In this document: positions 23,701-34,356 of the stretch, one piece after another
Numbering within the stretch: the first letter of the stretch is position 1
Layout of the letters: each line of letters opens with the position of its first letter
Assembly: GCF_037126465.1 (NCBI RefSeq)
Contig: NC_088207.1
Coordinates: 20,103,049-20,167,048, forward strand
Direction of reading: 5' to 3'
Length of the DNA stretch: 64,000 nucleotides
Source: Ornithodoros turicata
Lineage: Eukaryota > Arthropoda > Arachnida > Ixodida > Argasidae
The notes under the pieces: model-generated
Databases searched by the model: none
The model's input: the letters and a program-made list of their open reading frames with translations, nothing else
Told to the model about the DNA's origin: nothing
Translations under genes and position numbers: made by a program

Positions 23701-26700
23701 TATCAGGCATCGCGAACAGCGGAAAGTACTGTGGTCCGGGTCAAGGGGTCCGCTGACTCCCAGCTTGACGGCAGGTACAGATTCGTTATATTATTCCAGG
23801 GAGAAGGAATAATATGTGGCGTGCTTGACGTGTCGTATACAAAGATCCTGCTTCAACACAAGCTTCTGCACGCGAACATCATCCTCAGCTATGCGTGGTA
23901 AGACCCGAACCATTGCCTCTTTTCTCATACGCCGTCATGTTTTGTGTCAATGTTTACGGAATACCTGACGCCGTAATTTTACACAGAATCAAAGCACAGA
24001 ACCAAAGGAAATCAGGTGCTGGACTGCTCAATAAAAATAATAATAAAAACAATAGTAGAAAATGTATTAGGTTAAAACCAGTCCGAGCGGCACGAAATGT
24101 TGTAGTACAACCCTGCAGATACACGTATTTCACTTTGCTACTTTTTCACGTCACGTTTCTTCAGGTTCGCAACCTCCTTCACGTTCTATGGAATGACGCT
24201 GGTGGCAACAGCGGAGAAAGACTTGCATTGGGCTGTCAGCCTCTGCATTCTAATTCCACGCCAGTACATTGCCTATTTATGCGTTGAGCAGTTTGGACGA
24301 AGACCTACACTCTCATACTCGGTGCTTATGACATCAGGTGCCAGCGTGGCTGCAAGCTTCATAACCGCAGGTACATTGGCACCCATCGTGAAAGGCCATA
24401 TAGGACAGAAGTGTCGGCTTTAGGGCAAAGTGCAGCATTGCCCCTGGTTTTACATGCATGGACATAGGACAATGTGCTTTGCATTATGTCTCATGAGACG
24501 CCTACTGCCTACTGCGTATGATGCATTTCAAAGCTGTAAAAATGTTTCTTTTTATGAATACATTGTAGAACGTGAAGAAAAAACAATGTACAAGTTTCCG
24601 GCGATGCAGAATCAAAAATAAAGACGGTTAAGAGCATCAACTGTTTACTATATACATAAAAACAAGACTTTCGTGCAGTAAGCTGCACTTCTTCAGGTTT
24701 TGTCTTGTTTGTTTTGTTTTGTTAAATATCTGAAGAAGTGCAGCCTACTGCACGAAAGTCTTGTTTTTATGTATACAGTAAACAGTTGATGCTCTTAACC
24801 GTCTTTGTTATTTATGAATACATTCATCGGAACCGGCCGTCTAACTGGGGTGCGAATAAATACATAGTTTCGATGTACCCCTACCCCTTAGTACAGCAGG
24901 ACCCAATCAACAGATGAGATTCTGAGTCACGCACGCTATCATTGGTTTCGGTAGGTGCAGTAACTTGACGATGACGTTACCAACGGTATATTAAAAGTCT
25001 CCAATACCAAAAATGAAGCGAAGCGCATTACAAACTAAAGATGTCTATTTTTCTTTTCCGTATGGAGAAAGCCGAAACGTTGCGTAATTTGCACGATACA
25101 GTAAGTATCATTGTTGCAGTTCCATTATGACGAAAAGAAAGACACAAACATGTGATTATTTATCGCGCATACCATTGTCGCAGCTTTTATCCTATAGGCC
25201 TTTTTGCCCTGAACGGAGCTCTTCAGCACAGTGCGTAAAAGTGGCATGTTTCAAGGTCGGCGAAAGAAAAGACAAAGGGCAAACAGGGGAAAAAAGGTGA
25301 CGCTTCGGCAAGATTCCTGCCTTCAACAGGTTTATCAGCGTCTTCAGATATATGTTTAAAGCGTATGCGCCTAGCACCACCAAACGTGCCACGTGCCATC
25401 TATCTTCTCAAAGACCATTGGATCCAGTCTTTTCTGGCAGGTTGACATGTTACACGCTATGTGGTGCTACACGTATGCTCAATCGCCATTGACTTCCATT
25501 ATCATTGGACATGTCTAACCGTGTGACAGGGGTACAGCATAAGCCCTCCACCGTTCACTAAGCTTTTATTTGCCGAGTTGGCTTCAAGGCATTAGAGCAT
25601 CATTGCCATACAGGGTGTTTGCTCTAACTTGTCCAGAAATTATATTTAAAGCGAGCGATAAAAGAAAAGCAAGTGGTACTTTTCTGCTACTTGAGTAAGA
25701 AGCAGGTACTGCTTCACTAGTAGCACCTGTTGCTTAGTCAAGTAGCTGAAAAGTAGCGCTCGTTTCTCTTTTATCGCTCGCTTTAAATGAAATGTATGCA
25801 AAGTTTTCTGAGCAAGAAAACACCCAATTATTTTGTCGACCCCGAGGTTCCTGATAGGCACTGCTAAAAGGTATGAGGCAGGAGACGCCCTGAGTCCTGC
25901 TACGCGTTCGAAGTTAACTTTCCATCAATTAACTCGTTGTACGCTCGAGGTATCATACTCCCCCACTGGTAGTAACTCTCTGCCCGAGCCTGGTGCATGC
26001 AGTGACGAGGGTCTGCTTGTCGCTTGTCGCAGCGCTTATTTTGCGTTACCAGTATGCGTTACCAGTATGATTTGTTACAGCCACTGGAGTTAAAATGTAA
26101 AGTTGTACAGAAATGCAAAAATCGACGAGCTTTTTCGTCTCACTGTGCCTCACGATCCTCCGTATTCAGTTCGCCGTGTGAAAGCAGTGTATTTTATCAC
26201 TCTGACATCAAAACACGAAGCGTCAAGCATCGTTGTGGAGGATCCTCCACAGCAACGTTTGCCTTTCTCTTTACGTCCTTCTAGCCACTGAAAGTCGCAA
26301 AAGGGGTTGGGTTCGTAACTATATGCAGTGCTTGACGTAATAACCAAACACGTATTCGCATATTGTTTACACGCATATATTATTCTCCGTTCCTGGTTTG
26401 CAGGTGACGAGACGCTACACTATGTGAAGATGACGTTGAGAACACTCGCTCTTTCTTCTATCGGGGTTTCCGTGACTGTAGTCCTCCTGTACATGGTCGA
26501 AATGAACCCGACCTCTGTGAGAACTATCTCCGTCTGCATATGCTGCGTCTTCTGCAGAGTGGGCGGAATATTATCAGTTCTTGTTGGAAAACTAGTACGT
26601 ATGTTCGAAATCTCATCCCTTAGCATCTAGCATGGCATGATTTTGCAAAACTAGTAATGATGGAGACGGGGAGAGCTTCTGGCGCAGCATATGTATACAG

Positions 26701-28972
26701 GGTGTCCACGCTAAGTGTGAACAGATTTTTTAAAAATATATATAACACTTTTTCCAAGATGAAATCAATTGCAATATAGCATATGCTGAAGCACACTATC
26801 GGCTCTCGCGTCCTGGAAAAAGATTAAAAGAAAATGCAACCCAAGATAAGGCCAGTTCGATAGAGTCACCCGACACATTTGTTTTTGTTTTGTTTCCGCA
26901 AGTTAAAGCTCATCTTCGACGCATGAGGCGGCACTGTGCTCCTTCCCCCTCTGCCGTTGGGGATGAAGGAAATACGCGTCTTCTAAGAAGCGCAATGAAC
27001 AAAATAAAGAAAAAAACGGCGTTCCTTCACAAATTTTTTGCGGGCGATCTATCGAACGGATTTTTGTTCTGAAAACGGCTACGATATCAGGTGACCGAAA
27101 GGAACAGATGTTCTCATTGGGACAACTTTGTAGCTTTTATAATTAAAAAGTTAATTAATGAAAGTTAATTAAGACATTGCCTTTAGACTTTGCTAATGCC
27201 CTGCTAGGGAGTGCCCTTCAGCATATGCTATATTGCAATTGAGTTCATCTTGGAAAAAATGTTATATATATTATTAAAAAATCTGTTCACACTTAGCGTG
27301 GACACCCTGTATATGCAAAACCACTGCTCTCATAGCCTACACTCTAAAAACAGCACTTCACCACATAACATGCTGAAGGCCAGTCCACCGCATACAATAA
27401 TACTGGTATTGCATTCACCGCATGGTGAAGTTTTTCATACAGTATAGCAGTACAACCGACGCAGATGGCGCCTCTCACGACATTCGCCGTCATCCGAAAC
27501 AATATACTGTAGCTCAAAACAAGAGGTGACGCAGTAACCGGTTTGATAAAAGTGACAAAAAAAAAACTTTGCTATAGCACAGTCTTTGCAGATGTATACC
27601 TCGTGTCATAGCCGCAAACTTGTGGCGTCGCAATACAGTATATGCGCACTGTGTATTGAGTTTATTAAGCGGGGATTTGTGATTGGATTGCGGGGATTTG
27701 TCACTGGCAGGAACCTAAAAATTAGGTTTGGCATGTCACTCAAACAAGTACTTTTCTTTGGTAGTTCTTTTCTACGGTTACACAAAATTTCACCGACGTG
27801 GAGGTGTAGCTCGGAATGGCGAAGCGGGGATTTCGTGACAAAAAGAAAAAAAAAAAGATCAACCGCATCCATTCATGTTTTTGTGGCATCAAGCTTGACG
27901 CTGGACGTTTCACCGCAGGACATTGTGTCTGGAGAGGTGACTCAAACGGCGCTATATGCGGTGGCCTGCATAGTTGCTGGATTTCTCGTAACCGGGCTTC
28001 CTGAGACAAGAATGGTCATTCTACCAGAGGTGACCAAGAAGCAGGATATCTTTCGGTACGTAACGGAATGCGATATTGACAACATAATGCATACCTGAAA
28101 AGAATATCGTGCTGACGGGAAGCCCATACTGATCAGATCGCTCTTTCATTCACATTGAAATGGCTCGTACGAGCTCTACATGCACGTACATGCTCGTACG
28201 AGCGCACACCATTATAAGTGGCTGTGAAACGTCCTAGCGTATACCAGGCAGGGCGGGTCCAGATCTAGGTGTATCGCCCACGACCTACTAGATTATAACG
28301 ACCATGTCAGGCGCACCCCTTCTATGCGCCGCATTTTTGGAAGGTAGCGGTGCCGCTTCTGATCGTCCCAGTTATTGCTTCCTCAACTTCTACAATACTT
28401 TGTACTTCAGCTTACCTTAGTATTTCTGTACAAGCGGTGGACGTTCCACAGATGTTTCATTCTGATGTTGATTATCATCATCATTCTACGCGTTTTCATA
28501 GGGGCTATCGCTGTCGTCTGCTACGGTAGTCGTGCACACGCTTCTGCGCGTTCAGAATTCAAATTTCCATCGTCCAATGGTGTTGTGCCGATCAGTAGCG
28601 CCCCTGGCGGATCGTGTGGACAGGCTCCTCATAGGGCTTCCTGATTGTGACATGGTCGTTATAATCTAGTAGGTCGTGGTATCGCCCCAGTCGCAATCCA
28701 TTTAATCGCATGCGCTGCAGGTATTTTGTTGCTCGTTCCTCGTATCGTATGGTAATTAGAGCGCAGCAGTATGCAAGTTGTAACGGACCACCTTGTATTT
28801 TTTCCTCACCAGAATAGAACCTCTACGGGTTGCAAAGGTTTCCAAGAGAAGACTGGAAGAAACTACGAAATCTGTGACTCCTGTAGAGGAGAGATCACTT
28901 GGAGAATTTCCTTTCTCTTCGGAACGAGCATCTCGAATGAGTTACCTGAAGGATATAAGTAGCGCGCTCTAG
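17332..28972 (+). CDS. SLC22-family organic-ion transporter, copy B (complete, 622 aa)
   Basis: This is a plasma-membrane transporter of the SLC22 branch of the major facilitator superfamily. Ten exons are 17332-17739, 18090-18193, 18724-18878, 18940-19108, 23509-23656, 23707-23897, 24165-24370, 26404-26594, 27919-28055 and 28813-28972. Every junction has GT/AG and all phases join without a stop. Landmarks are TM1 (about 41-57), a large extracellular loop with four N-glycosylation sites (N79, N87, N108, N113), EWDTIC (136-141), IGRKP (172-176), EESPRWL (282-288), QFGRRP (434-439), NPTSVRT (495-501) and LPETR (551-555). Length fits arthropod SLC22 proteins. ATG 17332 was chosen because it has a purine at -3 and G at +4; alternatively 17350 is an acceptor (TTCCCGCAG) for an unseen upstream exon. 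One oddity is about 16 extra residues in exon 6. AATAAA lies at 29201-29206. The substrate is unknown. Confidence 0.9.
18090..18193 (+). CDS. Copy B coding exon 2
   Basis: Starts right after CAG with WDTICGLEW, the SLC22 hallmark after the extracellular loop. It continues with TM2 and ends LSD plus two bases (donor GTGAG). It is too short for an ORF caller and was found by phase and motif. Confidence 0.9.
18370..18525. repeat. Minisatellite-like units, intronic set
   Basis: Two to three degenerate units of about 85 bp (CTGAT..AGGCGGAA, TAGCCTGTG, TAGGTTAG.GTTAGATC) lie in the intron between exons 2 and 3, matching those at 16918-17050. Confidence 0.5.
18724..18878 (+). CDS. Copy B coding exon 3
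   Basis: Begins by completing a Ser codon, then IGRKP, the MFS cytoplasmic loop 2-3 motif; the usual basic D-R is here D-S. TM3 and TM4 follow. The donor is TTAG|GTACGG in phase 1. Confidence 0.9.
18940..19108 (+). CDS. Copy B coding exon 4
   Basis: Acceptor TATTTCCAG. Encodes MELIPPSSRGLYGAL (the loop where SLC22 proteins have E..P...R) and TM5-TM6, ending CFLLGSF plus two bases before GTAAGT. Only 61 bp of intron separates it from exon 3. Confidence 0.9.
19109..21080. other. Intron 4, first part; CCCG-rich degenerate repeat
   Basis: No gene was recognised. At about 20575-20730 there is a degenerate ACCCG/GCCCGCA-type low-complexity stretch. In unit C (41675-41895) the same stretch has about 80 extra bases bounded by short CCCG direct repeats, fitting slippage or repeat-mediated deletion. 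Confidence 0.45.
21100..22120 (+). pseudogene. Ty3/Gypsy pol fragment in intron 4 (unit B)
   Basis: Three successive plus-strand frames encode pieces of one retroelement polyprotein. The reverse-transcriptase thumb (FEQLAAHGIAVNIQKSGFGV then EFLGHKVTPEGI) is near 21165-21285. The region before RNase H (WSPDADAAFTKIKTDLAR) is near 21465-21520. RNase H (IVTDHAFRS, RYSPREIRHLAYLSKF, DIQHV) is near 21755-21860. At least two frameshifts separate them, so it is dead. The same broken copy is at 42263-43285 in unit C, so it was inserted before the B/C duplication. Confidence 0.8.
22517..22769. mobile_element. MITE, ACACTCTTAAAAATGAA family (first of a pair)
   Basis: The ends ACACCCTTAAAACAAAGC and TTCATTTTTAAGAGTGCGT are imperfect inverted repeats, with inner GCGTACGCC arms. 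It is separated by only seven bases from the next member. Shared with unit C (44388-44640). Confidence 0.7.
22777..23024. mobile_element. MITE, ACACTCTTAAAAATGAA family (second of a pair)
   Basis: The ends GCACTCTTAAAATGAAC and CTTCTGCTTTTAGAGTGC are inverted repeats; the arms hold GGGGCGTACGCC and its inverse, and a poly-T at 22878-22888. Unit C counterpart: 44648-44890. Confidence 0.75.
23509..23656 (+). CDS. Copy B coding exon 5
   Basis: Acceptor CTTCTAG. Encodes LVEESPRWLISKWELQRAED, the SLC22 ESPRWL signature opening the large cytoplasmic loop between TM6 and TM7, then a charged helix ending YKTLVKQ before GTAAGT, phase 0. Confidence 0.9.
23707..23897 (+). CDS. Copy B coding exon 6
   Basis: Encodes the end of the central cytoplasmic loop and the start of TM7 (VLDVSYTKIL, NIILSYAW). 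A stretch RYRFVILFQGEGIICG sits where most family members go straight into the VLD segment; it starts with GT and contains AG, but removing that 25-base segment would break the frame, so I read it as exon. Confidence 0.8.
24165..24370 (+). CDS. Copy B coding exon 7
   Basis: Completes TM7 (FATSFTFYGMTL), gives TM8 and the second MFS loop motif EQFGRRPTL, then TM9, ending in phase 1 at GCAG|GTACAT. The motif is intact in copy C as well. Confidence 0.9.
24621..24806. mobile_element. Foldback MITE (AAGACGGTTAAGAGCATCA arms)
   Basis: Arms of about 80 bp beginning AAGACGGTTAAGAGCATCA face each other across a TTTTGTCTTGTTTG spacer. Counterparts are at 46521-46718 (unit C) and 60816-60982 (beta-mannosidase intron). 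The left flank 24567-24620 is also shared with 60767-60815, so the mobile unit is larger than the palindrome. Confidence 0.75.
25611..25795. mobile_element. Truncated copy of the CAGGGTGTTTGCTC MITE
   Basis: The left end (CAGGGTGTTTGCTCTAA) and interior match 318-490, but the right terminus is replaced by sequence equivalent to position 1258 in unit A. The right TIR and about 730 bp of flank have been deleted in this unit. Confidence 0.7.
26404..26594 (+). CDS. Copy B coding exon 8
   Basis: Encodes TM10 (ALSSIGVSVTVVLLY), the MVEMNPTSVRT loop signature and TM11 to GGILSVLVGKL, ending in phase 0 before GTACGT. Copies A (3110-3300) and C (48939-49129) have the same length, 191 bp. Confidence 0.9.
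26699..27309. mobile_element. Foldback element (CAGGGTGTCCACGC ends), left arm deleted
   Basis: Ends are CAGGGTGTCCACGCTAAGTG and the inverse, with TA on each side. Copy A has the empty site near 3400. The longer version at 49233-50275 in unit C keeps both long internal arms; here most of the left inner arm is gone, leaving 611 bp. Confidence 0.8.
27919..28055 (+). CDS. Copy B coding exon 9
   Basis: Encodes TM12 (LYAVACIVAGFLVTG) and the conserved LPETR that closes the SLC22 transmembrane core, then KKQDIF and a split Arg codon before GTACGT. The acceptor is ACCGCAG; copy A uses CCCTAG. Confidence 0.9.
28278..28679. mobile_element. 402-bp TIR element, 6-bp target duplication, only in copy B
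   Basis: TATCGC flanks both sides (28272-28277 and 28680-28685). The ends start CCACGACCTACTAGATTATA (the left terminal inverted repeat is about 32 bp) and end with the exact inverse. Copies A (about 4669) and C (about 51230) show the unfilled site. The interior is not palindromic. No transposase; the superfamily is undecided because a 6-bp duplication is uncommon. Confidence 0.8.
28813..28972 (+). CDS. Copy B coding exon 10 (C-terminal tail)
   Basis: The acceptor CTCACCAG completes an Arg codon, then IEPLRVAKVSKRRLEE, a Ser/Thr- and charge-rich cytoplasmic tail ending DISSAL and TAG (28970-28972). The correct frame is fixed by the upstream phase; a second frame over the same bases is also open but is a shadow. 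Confidence 0.85.
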
Positions 28973-29714
28973 CGAGTCAAGCGAAGGGCTCATACAATAG
29001 GGACGCATAAGGGTTTTACCAGAACCAGGCCTATTGAAATGCGATGAAACGATGCATGATCTTATATGTATAATAATGTAGATAATGCGATTACACATAC
29101 GATACTGATTTTCTCACGTCCATTGTTTCGCTTATTATTTATTTATTTTACCCTCAAGGCCCAAACGTGTAATACAGAGAGCAGTTTTAAAAAAATATAC
29201 AATAAATATGACATGGAGCATACAGCAACAATTAGTATATTAGTAGTAGTTTATCATAATTATGGTAACATATAATAGCTATAACATCACGTATTACAAG
29301 TGGCAGAAGTAACAACAGAAAAATAGGTTACACAACAAAATTAAACATTATGATATTACATATGACAATACAACTCACAATGCGGAAAAACAAAAACCTG
29401 CTTTGCATTATTGTGCAGTGTTAGATATGGCATTATGAAATTGACAGTGATGTCTGAAATTTATTCGTGAAGGCGGCTCTACCCTTCTGATGTGCGAAAA
29501 ATAAATGACTCATGAAACTCTTCTGTACGACATGATTTATTTCCAACCTTGTGTTGATCTATGCGCGATGATACGTATGATGGTGAAAGTAGTCGGTCAT
29601 TGCGTAAGTATGGCAATGTGACTCGAAATGGCGGAATGCATGACATCATCTCGCAATAAAGTTGTTGTTATGGCATGCGGTGAAAGACTTACGACGACTT
29701 ACGACTCAATCTTA

Positions 29715-30004
29715 TACCCTAGTCAGACGGCAAACCTAAGTCCGTTAGCGGAAAGGCCGTTACTTCGCCTGTAGTCCAACCATCATTTCGAATGACATCG
29801 TTCTCTGCCCTGATTTGTTGAAAATGGGAGGCGTACACCTTTTTTGTTACAATTATGCAGTTGATAATTGCCACAAAAAGGGCGTACGCCTCCCGTTTTC
29901 AACAAACCAGGGCAGAGAACGATGTCATTCGAAATGATGGTTGGCTACAGGCGAGGTAACGGCCTTCCCGCTAACGGACTGAGGTTTGCCGTCTGACTAG
30001 GGTA
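29715..30004. mobile_element. 290-bp Harbinger-like MITE (TTA target) with borrowed core
   Basis: Ends TACCCTAGTCAGACGGCAAA and the inverse; TTA repeats at 29712-29714 and 30005-30007, matching PIF/Harbinger target preference. Unit A shows the empty site near 7585-7590. The inner part (about 29770-29945) is the same kind of core (GAATGACATCG, GGCGTAC.CC arms) found in the ACACTCTTAAAAATG family, so two families share a core but not termini. Confidence 0.75.
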
Positions 30005-30006
30005 TT

Positions 30007-30246
30007 ACACTCTTAAAAATGAACCTCACCGCATAGCACGCTCCTAGCCAGTCGTCATCTCGAATGATATCGTAATCTGCCCTGACTTGGCGCGTACGCC
30101 TTTTTTGTGACACTTATGCTGTTCATAATTGTCATAGAAAAGGCGTACGCCTCCCGTTTTCAACAAATCCGGGAATATAACGATATCATTCGTCGTGATG
30201 GTTGGCTAGGAACGTGCTATGCGGTAAAATTCATTTCTAAGAGTGT
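30007..30246. mobile_element. MITE, ACACTCTTAAAAATGAA family (unit B copy of 7588-7827)
   Basis: Aligned along its length to the unit A copy; ends ACACTCTTAAAAATGAAC and TTCATTTCTAAGAGTGT. The Harbinger-like element abuts its left terminus. Confidence 0.8.
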
Positions 30247-32627
30247 ACGACGAGTTGCAAGGGTAATTGTAGTGTGTTTTTCATTGATGTCACGCCTGCT
30301 GGGCGATGGAAAATTCGGTGGATGAAACCCTCTGCATTATTTTGGATGAGCTCTATTGAGTTGAGAGAAACGGAGGTGGGGTCCCGTGTTGATGCAGCGT
30401 ACTCGAGCTTACTGTGTACTAGTGTCTATACACTGTTAGTTTTAGAGAACTGGGGGCATTTGAGAAGTTGCGACGAATGTAACAAGATACGGCTGGCAAT
30501 AGGCATTATATTACTTATGTGTCGTGAGAAGGGAAGAGATGAATTTATATGGACACCAGGGTACCGGTGTGATAAAACGGGTTGAAGTGGACTATTATTA
30601 AGGTAGTAGAATGGTACTAAAGTATTAGCTCGAGACATTTTAAGCTTTGCTAGTATTTTGTTCCATTAGCCACGTGTTCCACCAATTGGTGAATATTACG
30701 CAATTATCAGCCAATAGGTGGAAACTACAGGAGACACAATCCGGGAGATCATTCATAAATATAAGGAAAAGACTGAGTCTCGTGGCACACCAGAGCGTAC
30801 AGGAGATAACGAGGACGGGTGGCTATTTGAGGTGACAAACTGGGAACGATTAGAAAGAAATCAATTCAATCCACGCTTGAAGATTGGGATCTATGTTTAG
30901 GAGTTTGAGACATAACCTTTACAAATGCTTTAGAGAAGTGGCCATTCCATGCATGGAAGTGGCATAGGAAGTGAATATACGTTTTCAATAGAAATAGGCA
31001 TATTTCATATGCAGTCTGCATTTCAGCGACGGTCCAAAATCAGGTGGAATTTGTGACTTAAAAGTTAACAACTGCGTTTCGCAAGAAAATGTTTTGCAGA
31101 GCCCATAGTGTGCGCGAGAAAATAATGAGGAAGCGGACTACATGTTTGTTTCAAGGAAGCACACTAAATGTGAATAAAGTACGTGCTCAAGTATGTTGCA
31201 GTGAATGCATCCTAGTATGTGATATGGGTTTGTAATTGTTAGGTAAATCTTCGTTACAGGATTTGTGATCTGCTGCATGAGTGTCGAGAGGTTGCTGGAA
31301 GAGTTGAGAACGAATAATTGAGGAGTACAAAATGGTGCTTTTCAATGGTGATCAGATCGGTGCCAGGCGTTGATGATAGCTTCAGTGATTCAATTATCTT
31401 AATTATGCCAGTAAGCTCGGTTTGTAAAGGGACACATTGAAAAGTGGTTATGAGGCTGTATAACTGGAAGTGGCGAGTTACCTGTGGCGATGAAATCGTT
31501 ATAAAAACACAATTCAGCACAGTCAGTGTCAGGTACTGTTTTCCCGTTTGAGCAGTTAAGGGTAATAGCAGTATGTTGGGAGGGACTGATTGTTTGCCAG
31601 AAGTTTTGAGCATCGTTGGCACCATTTAGGATCGTTAGCCTTTTGCTGTTAAGGCTGTGTGGCAGGTATGAGGGATAGTGCAAGTAGTCCTAGAATGGGA
31701 GATTCAAGCAGTTTGACGCCCCGATGAAATAGCGCCGTACCCTGCCAATAGTGTCAATTCTGTGGGATGTCCATCGGATATATTTTTTCACGGAGATTCG
31801 GATATCCGTACTATCAAGAGATTTCTCCAACGGATATCCTGGGACATCCAAGTGGCCGTGGTCCGAAGTTCCTACGGACGTGCATTTTGTGGACGTAACC
31901 GGGAGATACGGTTGTAACCAGGGTCTCTGAGGGATGCTGCAAGTAGCTATTTGGTCACTGCATGGGCGATGTCCCAGATATTGTGCTCGAACATCCCCGA
32001 TTTCATTCAAATAAATTGTGCTTATTGTTCCCATGCAGCCAATGCTCTCCTTGCTTATTTTTGTCTTTTTTTTTTTTTCGCGCTGTGGCCGCCTCATAAA
32101 GATTTCGATGGGACATGTGACCTACCTGGTGGAAAAAAATGTGTGCTTGGTGACAACAGGATTGATGTGTCTTCGGCCGAAGCAACCTTGCGGTTTAACG
32201 CCAGATGAGTCTTGGGGTGACCAAGTTCAAAAGTATTTTTAGCTGTTAAAAGAAAAAAGTGTTTCGATATAACTTCATATAAATATTCCAGGGACGTACT
32301 ATGAAATGCAATTTGTCTCATATTTTTATCAGGACCACCTCAGTGCGCAAGTGACGCACGAATATGTGTTAAAAAGCAATATGTCCAAAGTTTTTTTTTT
32401 TTTTTTTCTGCGTACCCTTCCAGGTGTGCGCGCCTCCAAATATTATTAACACGTTCTATGCCTCCTAGACAACAGCGCTGGATAGTTTAAATGGGTCTGA
32501 AAAAATTGACAAGTTCTATAACAAAATTCCAAACGTTCTCGAAATTTTAGTTTCCTTGGGGCATAAACTTTCGACATAAAGTGTCGGTCCGCCTTCGACG
32601 GGTCTTGACACGAAAGTGCTATGCTTT

Positions 32628-33411
32628 GTTACACCCATTTCAAGTATGGTGTTAAAAATGGTGTTTTATTTCGTGAGAGAAAAATTATGCTGGTTTCACA
32701 GCTCCGCTCAGCAAGTAATCACATTATAGACGATAACCCGAGTTAAAAACACAGTATTTGACAGGGAGGGATGTTAGAAATTTAGCTGATATCTTTGACT
32801 CGTTGCAAGCGTGGGTGTTAATTGCAAAAACACATTCCCGCCACCGCTACAAACGTTTCCCGCCCCACCACATGTAACGAACGTGCCCCAACAAATTTTA
32901 TTTCAGTATATGATACATCCGACACGCCAATATAGGCTACTGAGGGTGCCCTATAGGTATCTCTATGCCTCTGCACTCACGTTGGTCCCACAGTGTTAAC
33001 AAGCTAACGAGGCGTGCCTGCGACGCATTGCACTCCGGTTTAGGTTCTACGATGGCACCACCGCTGGAAGTCTACCGTGTTCGCGGTGCTGCTTGCCATA
33101 GAAGCAAGAACTTCGAAGTGTATGTCTCGGCCAGTAGTGTCGGTATGCTGCCGCGGAAGCTCCTATTACACTATTTGCGAGGGAATATTTGCAAGCAAAT
33201 AATTCCATCATAAAAGGTATTTTCAATAGAATACTCCCATTTTAAGGGTGTTTTTGCTTTTAAACACCCATTAGAACAGTGTTTTATTAGGAATACACTT
33301 AACTAAAGGGTGTACTAGAAAACACCCCTCATTTGAGTGTAAAGGCAACACCAAAAAGGTGTGCGCCATGGGACAAGCCATTTACACCAACAAAGTGTAA
33401 AAAAGTTTACT
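32628..33411. repeat. Mosaic of AACACCC-type MITE pieces and an old dispersed repeat
   Basis: Homology with unit A stops at 32628. Pieces rich in ACACCCATT / AAGGGTGT words at 32630-32690 and 33225-33405, ending GTTTACTCTA, resemble the element at 2655-3043. Between them 32720-33000 is a diverged copy of 14930-15230. It may be one large decayed element; no coding motif. Confidence 0.5.
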
Positions 33412-33815
33412 CTATGTTGATGCATGTAGGTTTACCTACATACCGTACCCTAGACGCCGCTGGGCATATTCTAGGCACTTACCTTGCAGGAAGAGAACAA
33501 TTATTGGTTATACGAACCATATCCCTCCTGTGTGCTTTCACCCAATGCGTTTGGACATTTTTTTTATATAAATACATGTTGGCGCAGCGAAGCACCTGTG
33601 ACTATGAGCAGTGTACAGACATGGACAGACACAGAGGGAACAGCAGGCAGGACTGGGGGACAGGAGGGTTCGTATGGGCGTCCTGAGCGACGTGCCTGGA
33701 TGTACTATGAAGAATTAGTGTATGTGAAAGATGGCAAAGGATGCAAAATGGGACAGCATGGTGATCATTGCGTCAACTGTGTCAAATTTAAGCTACTGGA
33801 GAGTTTGCATTAGGT
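33412..33815. repeat. Right member of inverted-repeat pair around gene B, with SINE body
   Basis: Near-identical to the reverse complement of 15415-15812. The SINE body at 33575-33690 is in minus orientation (its tRNA head would be at the higher coordinate, but is missing here). Confidence 0.75.
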
Positions 33816-34356
33816 GTCTGTGCTTGCTGAAGCACTCACACATTTAGGTGCTGACGAATACAGAATAACAATATGGCACAGTGCACCGTCAGGGCAGTGG
33901 GTGGCCCTGGAAGGAAGGGAAAAGGACGCAAGAACTGCCAGCAATAAATAAGCTTAATCTGCAAATGATCAACATTTCACATCAAAGAACTTGATGCTGC
34001 CTACATTTTATGACATATTTTTACTGTCATGCAGAATATTAAGTGCAGTCTGTTCCTTCAAACACAAGTCTCCTGGCTGATAAAGTAGGTAATGTAACAA
34101 ATGATTTGTCGTCATGTGCGTGCAGTCATAGTTGTCAAGTGGCTTGCGTGACTGGCTGATAATAATTTTGGTAACTTTCCTGCATCATGCAATGTTTACG
34201 CAACTTTTCCGCACTACGGCTGACCTGAAATGCATCACGTTAACATTTATTCTGTTAGTTCATAAACGCAGCCTGTAACCTCTACCTCCAGGGATGTGCT
34301 TCACACAGTGTTCATAACCCTTTCATGAATTTTGTGCGGCAACTTCCACGGCTCAT
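33816..34356. other. Unit-specific intergenic DNA, nothing recognised
   Basis: No coding motif, palindrome or SINE landmark was found between the inverted repeat and the Copia element. Confidence 0.4.

Larger units (their letters stand above)
29133..32100 (-). mobile_element. Degenerate LINE, minus strand (unit B copy)
   Basis: Same element and same broken frames as 6671-9690: the RT piece RYPGVHINSSLPFSRHI at 30426-30638 and the linker piece at 31254-31683. It carries an extra MITE insertion at 29715-30004 and lacks the MITE at 6934-7175. Confidence 0.65.

Noticed and set aside
28375..28644. Hydrophobic 89-codon frame
   Set aside because: It starts at a TTG, lies wholly inside the 402-bp TIR element present only in copy B, and matches no family.
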